A stretch of DNA of 10,090 nucleotides from Bacteroidales bacterium. GTDB lineage: Bacteria > Bacteroidota > Bacteroidia > Bacteroidales > Bacteroidaceae. The DNA is taken from assembly GCA_004552155.1 (NCBI GenBank), contig SFPF01000072.1:1-10090 (forward strand), given 5' to 3'. The notes under the pieces were generated by a model. The model was given only the letters and a program-made list of their open reading frames with translations. It ran no database searches and was not told the origin of the DNA. The translations under genes were made by a program, and so were the position numbers. Shown piece after piece: positions 5,824 through 10,090 of the stretch (the first letter of the stretch is position 1; every line of letters begins with the position of its first letter).

Positions 5824-7722
5824 ATGGAAGAAATAGAAAAGACAGGCGGCAGTTACAGCGCGAGTAACATTCAGGTGCTTGAAGGGCTTGAAGCCGTGCG
5901 TAAACGCCCTGCCATGTACATCGGCGACATCAGCGAAAAGGGTTTGCATCACCTCGTATACGAAACGGTGGACAACTCCATTGACGAAGCCCTCGCCGGC
6001 TACTGTACGCACATCGATGTAACCATTTGCGAAGACAACTCCATTATCGTCCAGGACAATGGTCGCGGCATTCCCGTAGACATGCACCCCAAAGAGCACC
6101 GCTCCGCCTTGGAGGTGGTGATGACCGTGCTCCATGCCGGTGGTAAGTTCGACAAAGGCTCTTACAAAGTCTCCGGCGGTTTGCACGGCGTGGGCGTGAG
6201 TTGCGTGAATGCCCTTTCCAAGAAAATGGTGTCGAAGGTGTTCCGCGACGGCAAGATTTACCGCCAGGAATACGCCAAGGGTCATCCGCAGACACCAGTC
6301 ACCGTGGTGGGCGAGACCGACCTGCGCGGAACGCGCCAGCATTTCTGGCCCGATGAGACCATTTTTACCGTGACGGAATACCGCTACGATATCCTCGCGA
6401 ACCGTATGCGCGAACTGGCATTCCTCAATGCCGGCATCACCATTACGCTCACCGACCTGCGTCCCGATGAAGAGGGCAACACGCGCACCGAGACGTTCCA
6501 CTCTGACCTCGGCCTGCGCGAGTTTGTGCGTTACATCGACTCCTCGCGCACGCACCTCTTCGACGATGTAGTGTATATCAATACGGAAAAGGCAGGCGTG
6601 CCTATCGAAGTGGCAATCATGTACAACACTTCTTACTCCGAAAACCTCCATTCTTACGTCAACAACATCAACACCATCGAAGGCGGCACGCACCTCACGG
6701 GCTTCCGCGCCGCTGTGACGCGCGTGTTGAAGAAATATGCCGAGGACACCGCCGGCAAGCAAATCGAAAAGGCCAAGGTGGAAATCACCGGCGAGGACTT
6801 CCGCGAGGGTCTCACCGCCGTAATCTCCGTAAAGGTGGCAGAGCCGCAGTTTGAGGGTCAGACCAAGACGAAACTCGGCAACAGTGAGGTGACGGGCGCG
6901 GTGAACCAAGCCGTGGGAGAAGCGCTCTCCAACTACCTCGAGGAGCACCCGCGTGAAGCAAAGCTCATCGTGGACAAGGTGATCCTCGCCGCAACGGCCC
7001 GTGTGGCAGCGCGCAAGGCCCGCGAGAGCGTGCAGCGCAAGAGCCCCCTCTCGGGCGGTGGACTGCCGGGCAAACTGGCAGACTGTTCGTCGAAAGACCC
7101 CGCAGAGTGCGAACTCTTCCTCGTGGAGGGTGACTCCGCAGGCGGCTCCGCCAAGTCGGGACGCTCGCGCAAGACGCAGGCTATCCTACCCCTGCGCGGT
7201 AAAATCCTCAATGTGGAGAAAGCCATGTGGCACAAGGCATTCGAAAGTGACGAGGTGAACAATATCATCCAGGCACTCGGCGTGCGCTTCGGCCTGGGCG
7301 AGGACACCGATGTGGACGGCCAGCACATCGCCACGCTCGTAATGACGCTCTTCTATCGCTACATGCCGCAAATCATTCAGGACGGCTACCTTTACATCGC
7401 CATGCCGCCCCTGTATCGTTGCAAGAAAGGCAAGATTGAAGAATATTGCTACAACGACCGCGACAAGCAACTCTTTATCCAAAAATATGGCGACGGCAGC
7501 GAGGAGGGCATCAGCACGCAGCGTTACAAAGGTCTCGGTGAAATGTCTGCCGAGCAACTTTGGGAAACCACCATGTGCCCCGAAACGCGCCTGCTCAAGC
7601 AAGTCACCATTGAGAACGCCGCCGAGGCCGACTACGTGTTCTCCATGCTGATGGGCGATGACGTGGGCCCGCGCCGCGAGTTCATTGAGAAGAATGCGCT
7701 CCATGCGAATATTGACGCGTAA
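5824..7722 (+). CDS. gyrB: DNA gyrase subunit B, with an apparent ~19-residue gap in the Toprim domain
   Basis: GyrB is the ATPase and Toprim subunit of DNA gyrase, which introduces negative supercoils. The GHKL ATPase region is intact: LEAVRKRPAMYIGD near the N-terminus, E47 in YETVDNSIDEALAG, D78 in QDNGRGIP, and GGLHGVGVSCVNALS. The transducer and the Toprim start (LVEGDSAGGSAKSG with E435; ILPLRGKILNVEKA) are also normal, as is the C-terminus (QRYKGLGEMSAEQLW, ending NIDA). In Bacteroidetes GyrB the stretch after ALGVRFG-x-x-ED continues with about 20 residues including LRYHK-IIMTDADVDG. Here the sequence runs straight from RFGLGED (to D494) to TDVDGQH. This removes the strand before the metal-binding motif, though a D-T-D-V-D pattern is recreated. 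Length is 632; adding 19 gives about 651, the usual size. There is no Shine-Dalgarno. A terminator follows. Confidence 0.95.
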   Translation: MEEIEKTGGSYSASNIQVLEGLEAVRKRPAMYIGDISEKGLHHLVYETVDNSIDEALAGYCTHIDVTICEDNSIIVQDNGRGIPVDMHPKEHRSALEVVMTVLHAGGKFDKGSYKVSGGLHGVGVSCVNALSKKMVSKVFRDGKIYRQEYAKGHPQTPVTVVGETDLRGTRQHFWPDETIFTVTEYRYDILANRMRELAFLNAGITITLTDLRPDEEGNTRTETFHSDLGLREFVRYIDSSRTHLFDDVVYINTEKAGVPIEVAIMYNTSYSENLHSYVNNINTIEGGTHLTGFRAAVTRVLKKYAEDTAGKQIEKAKVEITGEDFREGLTAVISVKVAEPQFEGQTKTKLGNSEVTGAVNQAVGEALSNYLEEHPREAKLIVDKVILAATARVAARKARESVQRKSPLSGGGLPGKLADCSSKDPAECELFLVEGDSAGGSAKSGRSRKTQAILPLRGKILNVEKAMWHKAFESDEVNNIIQALGVRFGLGEDTDVDGQHIATLVMTLFYRYMPQIIQDGYLYIAMPPLYRCKKGKIEEYCYNDRDKQLFIQKYGDGSEEGISTQRYKGLGEMSAEQLWETTMCPETRLLKQVTIENAAEADYVFSMLMGDDVGPRREFIEKNALHANIDA

Positions 7723-7747
7723 CCTATATATATAAATAATGAGTATA

Positions 7748-7781
7748 ACCGCCCCGGGCAACAGCTCGGGGCGGTTTGTTT
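7748..7781 (+). terminator. Rho-independent terminator after gyrB
   Basis: ACCGCCCCG (7748-7756) pairs with CGGGGCGGT (7767-7775). The stem extends through GGC/GCT (one G-T wobble) to an AACA loop, giving 12 bp. TTTGTTT follows. It shares the 15-base tail GGCGGTTTGTTTCGG with the terminator at 5179-5222. Confidence 0.92.
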
Positions 7782-7830
7782 CGGTATATTGCCGATTTGC
7801 GCCTGTTGCCAACAAAAATTACATGCCGTT

Positions 7831-7863
7831 TTTGGTTTATAATATAAGAAAGACCTATTTTTG
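7831..7863 (+). promoter_or_regulatory. Promoter of floA
   Basis: TTTG at 7831-7834 and TATTTTTG at 7856-7863, with a 21-base spacer, match both parts of the Bacteroidetes promoter (TTTG, then TAnnTTTG). This is the best complete promoter in the window. It predicts a leader of about 60 bases before the ATG at 7930. Confidence 0.75.
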
Positions 7864-7929
7864 TAGGGCATATACTATGCGCACGCGAAAATTTCTTTTT
7901 TATCTTAATCCTTAATACACTTATTTTTT

Positions 7930-8925
7930 ATGATTGATGCTCCATTTTTGGTGATTGCGCTCGTAATAGGCGCATTCGTTTTGTTGTCCATCTTCTTCCA
8001 CTTCGTACCCTTCTTCCTTTGGATTTCCGCCAAAGTGTCGGGCGTTCACATTTCGCTGGTGCAGCTCTTCCTGATGCGCATCCGTAACGTGCCGCCCAAC
8101 ATCATCGTGCCGAGCCTCATCGAGGCGCACAAGGCAGGGTTGAGCAACATCACGCGCGACAACCTCGAGGCGCACTATATGACCGGCGGCCACGTGCAGC
8201 GCGTGGTGCACGCTCTTGTCAGCGCGTCGAAAGCCAACATAGACCTCTCGTTTGAAAAGGCCACGGCTATTGACCTCGCCGGTCGCGACGTGTTCGAAGC
8301 CGTGCAGACCTCCGTTAATCCCAAAGTCATTGATACGCCGCCTGTTGCCGCCGTTGCCAAAAACGGTATCCAGCTCATCGCCAAGGCCCGCGTCACGGTG
8401 CGCGCCAATATCCACCAGCTCGTGGGCGGCGCAGGCGAGGACACTATCCTTGCCCGCGTGGGCGAAGGCATCGTGTCGAGCATCGGTTCTGCTGTGTCGC
8501 ACGAGGAAGTTTTGGAAAATCCTGATTCTATCTCCAAACTCGTATTGAAGAAAGGTCTTGACGCCGGTACGGCTTACGAAATCCTTTCCATCGACATCGC
8601 CGATATCGATGTGGGCAAGAACATTGGTGCCACGCTGCAAATCGACCAGGCTAACGCCGACAAGAATATTGCACAGGCCAAGGCGGAGGAACGCCGCGCC
8701 ATGGCTGTCGCCACAGAGCAGGAAATGATTGCCAAGGCTCAGGAAGCCCGCGCCGAGGTGATACAGGCTGAGGCCGAAGTGCCCAAGGCACTGGCGCAGG
8801 CATTGCGCGACGGCAACATGGGCTTTATGGACTACTACCGCCTCGAAAACCTCAAAGGCGATACCGCCATGCGCGAGAACATTTCCAAACTCACTAAGAA
8901 CGATTTGGGAAGCTTAATTAAGTAG
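7930..8925 (+). CDS. floA: Flotillin-like protein FloA (SPFH/band 7 family)
   Basis: FloA is a membrane-anchored scaffold that oligomerises in functional membrane microdomains and affects membrane fluidity and protein complex assembly. The 331-residue product has the family's usual length. It shows one N-terminal hydrophobic segment (residues ~4-30, ending FFLWISAKVSGV), the conserved core with IVPSLIEAHKAGL, AIDLAGRDVFEAVQTSVNPKVI, VRANIHQLVGGAGEDTILAR and EGIVSSIGS, and EILSIDIADIDVGKNIGA. After this comes an Ala/Glu-rich helical stretch (~238-300, with AQAKAEERRAMAVATEQEM) typical of flotillin coiled coils. Floppy-tail residues end at SLIK. No signal peptide cleavage site is seen, and the topology is an N-terminal anchor with a cytoplasmic body. 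An NfeD-type partner, often found upstream of floA, is not in the window. The start has no Shine-Dalgarno; ATG 7930 follows a T-rich leader. Confidence 0.95.
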   Translation: MIDAPFLVIALVIGAFVLLSIFFHFVPFFLWISAKVSGVHISLVQLFLMRIRNVPPNIIVPSLIEAHKAGLSNITRDNLEAHYMTGGHVQRVVHALVSASKANIDLSFEKATAIDLAGRDVFEAVQTSVNPKVIDTPPVAAVAKNGIQLIAKARVTVRANIHQLVGGAGEDTILARVGEGIVSSIGSAVSHEEVLENPDSISKLVLKKGLDAGTAYEILSIDIADIDVGKNIGATLQIDQANADKNIAQAKAEERRAMAVATEQEMIAKAQEARAEVIQAEAEVPKALAQALRDGNMGFMDYYRLENLKGDTAMRENISKLTKNDLGSLIK

Positions 8926-9034
8926 TGAGGCGTACGCCCACTGAAAATCCGGAAGATTTGGAATTTCCGGGAAATCCAGCCAAGCAACACACAAAATCCT
9001 TTATTTATAAATCTAATCCATTCAAAAACCTTTT

Positions 9035-9529
9035 ATGAAAAAAATCTTCTCATTAGTGGCTCTATGCCTGTGCCTCGCGGGGCAGGCGGCGGCCGAAAAG
9101 ATTCAGGTGTCCACCACCGACCCCGGCAGCGGCACGCCTGAACATCTCTATTCCATGAAAAACGGCAACTACATGTATGCCAACGGCACAACTGCGCCGA
9201 CTTACAACCCTGCCAACTACGGACAGTTTGCGTTCTACGCATCGGGCACGGCCAATGCCTACTATATTTATAGCTACACGGCTGAAAAGTGGCTTACCTA
9301 CACGCAGGCTTCCAGCTATTCCAACAAAATTAGCTTCGTGACGCTCACAGACACCAAGCCGACCACTGCCTACTTTAAGTTCAATAACTACTCGGACGAC
9401 CTTTACGAAATCTCGCCCTACACCTCCTCGGGGACAAATACCTCAACTGGTATAAGGGAATCAATTCAAATCCTGCTGACGGCGCAACGACGCTCGGCCT
9501 GTGGGAGCAAGGCGGCGCGCAAGATTTAG
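9035..9529 (+). CDS. Secreted sialidase, N-terminal fragment (up to frameshift)
   Basis: This is the 5' part of a sialidase gene. MKKIFSLVALCLCLAGQAAA is a signal peptide (cut near residue 21), and its start closely resembles that of the CotH-type protein (MKKIF[T/S]LV). The following region (YSMKNGNYMYANG, YTAEKWLTYTQ, YEISPYTSSG) looks like a lectin-type beta module. At the GGGG run 9430-9433 the frame leaves the expected path; the last ~32 residues (from TNTSTG to the stop at 9527-9529) are out-of-frame residues. Adding one G would continue SSGDKYLNWYKG and keep the frame open to the window end. The gap to floA is 109 bp. It contains no clear promoter, only a weak CCGGAA/TTCCGG hairpin (8949-8970) without a T tract, so co-transcription with floA is possible. 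Confidence 0.7.
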   Translation: MKKIFSLVALCLCLAGQAAAEKIQVSTTDPGSGTPEHLYSMKNGNYMYANGTTAPTYNPANYGQFAFYASGTANAYYIYSYTAEKWLTYTQASSYSNKISFVTLTDTKPTTAYFKFNNYSDDLYEISPYTSSGTNTSTGIRESIQILLTAQRRSACGSKAARKI

Positions 9530-10090
9530 GTAGCGGCTGGACTTTCTCGCAAACGGGAGAAATTAGCATTCCGTTCACCTCCGACAACGGTTCTTGGACG
9601 GCAACCAATGACGCCGGCAGTTGGGCAGCCTCTTGGCAATCCAGGCAGTCCGACCCGTTCGTGACCGTCTCTACTTCTGCGAACAACATGATGAACTATG
9701 GCGGCACGAGCAATATCCAGCTCTTCTCCGGCGCGAGCGGTTTCGACTACACCATTACGGCGCAGAGCGGCTACGTAGTGACAGGCTACTCGTTCGACTT
9801 CACCAACTCTGACGCGTCTGTCAACATGAAAGTAACGCCCTCTGGCGGCACGGCTGTAACCTGCTCCGGTAGCGGCACGGCACACGTGAGCGTGACGGGA
9901 CTTGAAGAGCAATCCACAAGTTTCAACGTCATCCACCTTTCAAGCGAAAAGAAGTTTGTCAATACCTCTAACTTCATCATCACCGTGAAGAAGAGCACCG
10001 CGCCCGTAGAGGAGCAGACAAACATCTTCATCACGCAGCCGGGTCAACTCCCTTACCGCATTCCCTCCATCACGACGGCTAAGAACGGCG
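9433..10090 (+). CDS. Secreted sialidase, continuation after frameshift (partial, runs off the window)
   Basis: From 9433 (GAC AAA TAC) an open frame runs without a stop to the window edge. It reads DKYLNWYKG, LGLWEQGG and GSGWTFSQ, finishing the lectin-like module. A beta-rich segment follows (about 9550-10010, with YTITAQSGYVVTGYSFDF and AHVSVTGLEEQS), and then NIFITQPGQLPYRIPSITTA. The YRIP motif marks the start of the six-bladed sialidase propeller; its Arg (codon 10057-10059) is the first of the three arginines that bind the sialic acid carboxylate. Sialidases release terminal sialic acid from host glycans, and in gut or oral Bacteroidales they are exported. The first in-frame ATG is at 9688, so this part is unlikely to be a separate gene. 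It belongs to the gene starting at 9035. The catalytic Asp, Tyr/Glu and Asp-box repeats lie beyond the window. Confidence 0.75.

Noticed and set aside
8949..8970. CCGGAA/TTCCGG inverted repeat as a floA terminator
   Set aside because: The stem is only 6 bp and is followed by GAAATCC, with no T tract.

Overview
The window looks like a Bacteroidales chromosome segment, probably Prevotellaceae-like. Its gene families fit that order: a SufC/SufD pair, a FloA of the Bacteroidetes type, a GyrB ending in the Bacteroidetes-style NIDA tail, and secreted proteins with a T9SS-like C-terminus. Candidate promoters match the Bacteroidetes -7 element TAnnTTTG. No gene from 1313 rightward has a convincing Shine-Dalgarno. 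Coding DNA is fairly GC-rich and gene gaps are AT-rich. The first ~265 bases are different: they look Firmicutes-like (an IspG-like tail, a GGAGAG ribosome site, a PolC-like N-terminus).

Layout. Minus strand, 1-2065: the start of a PolC-like gene (1-196), a foreign C-terminal tail (186-266) joined in frame to a C-terminally truncated SufD (to 1316), and an intact SufC (1313-2065), which overlaps sufD by ATGA. Between 2066 and 2185 lie two divergent promoters. Plus strand: a 984-residue secreted CotH-kinase-type protein (2186-5140) with two lectin-like N-terminal regions and a sorting-domain-like C-terminus, then a strong terminator. The ~600 bp non-coding gap at 5223-5823 carries a 21-bp-periodic array of TTCAAAAGTTTTGAA-type palindromes and the gyrB promoter. 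Next come gyrB (5824-7722), a second strong terminator, floA (7930-8925), and the 5' part of a secreted sialidase (9035 to window end) that is split by a one-base frameshift in a G run.

How the genes relate. SufC and SufD belong to Fe-S cluster assembly, GyrB to DNA supercoiling, and FloA to membrane organisation; these are housekeeping. The CotH-type protein and the sialidase are exported and look like tools for glycan or surface interaction. They appear to share a lectin-like module.

Three lesions deserve attention: the apparent two-phylum junction inside sufD near base 265, a missing stretch of about 19 residues in the Toprim core of GyrB, and the sialidase frameshift. Together they raise the possibility of a metagenome assembly with errors, although each could be real.
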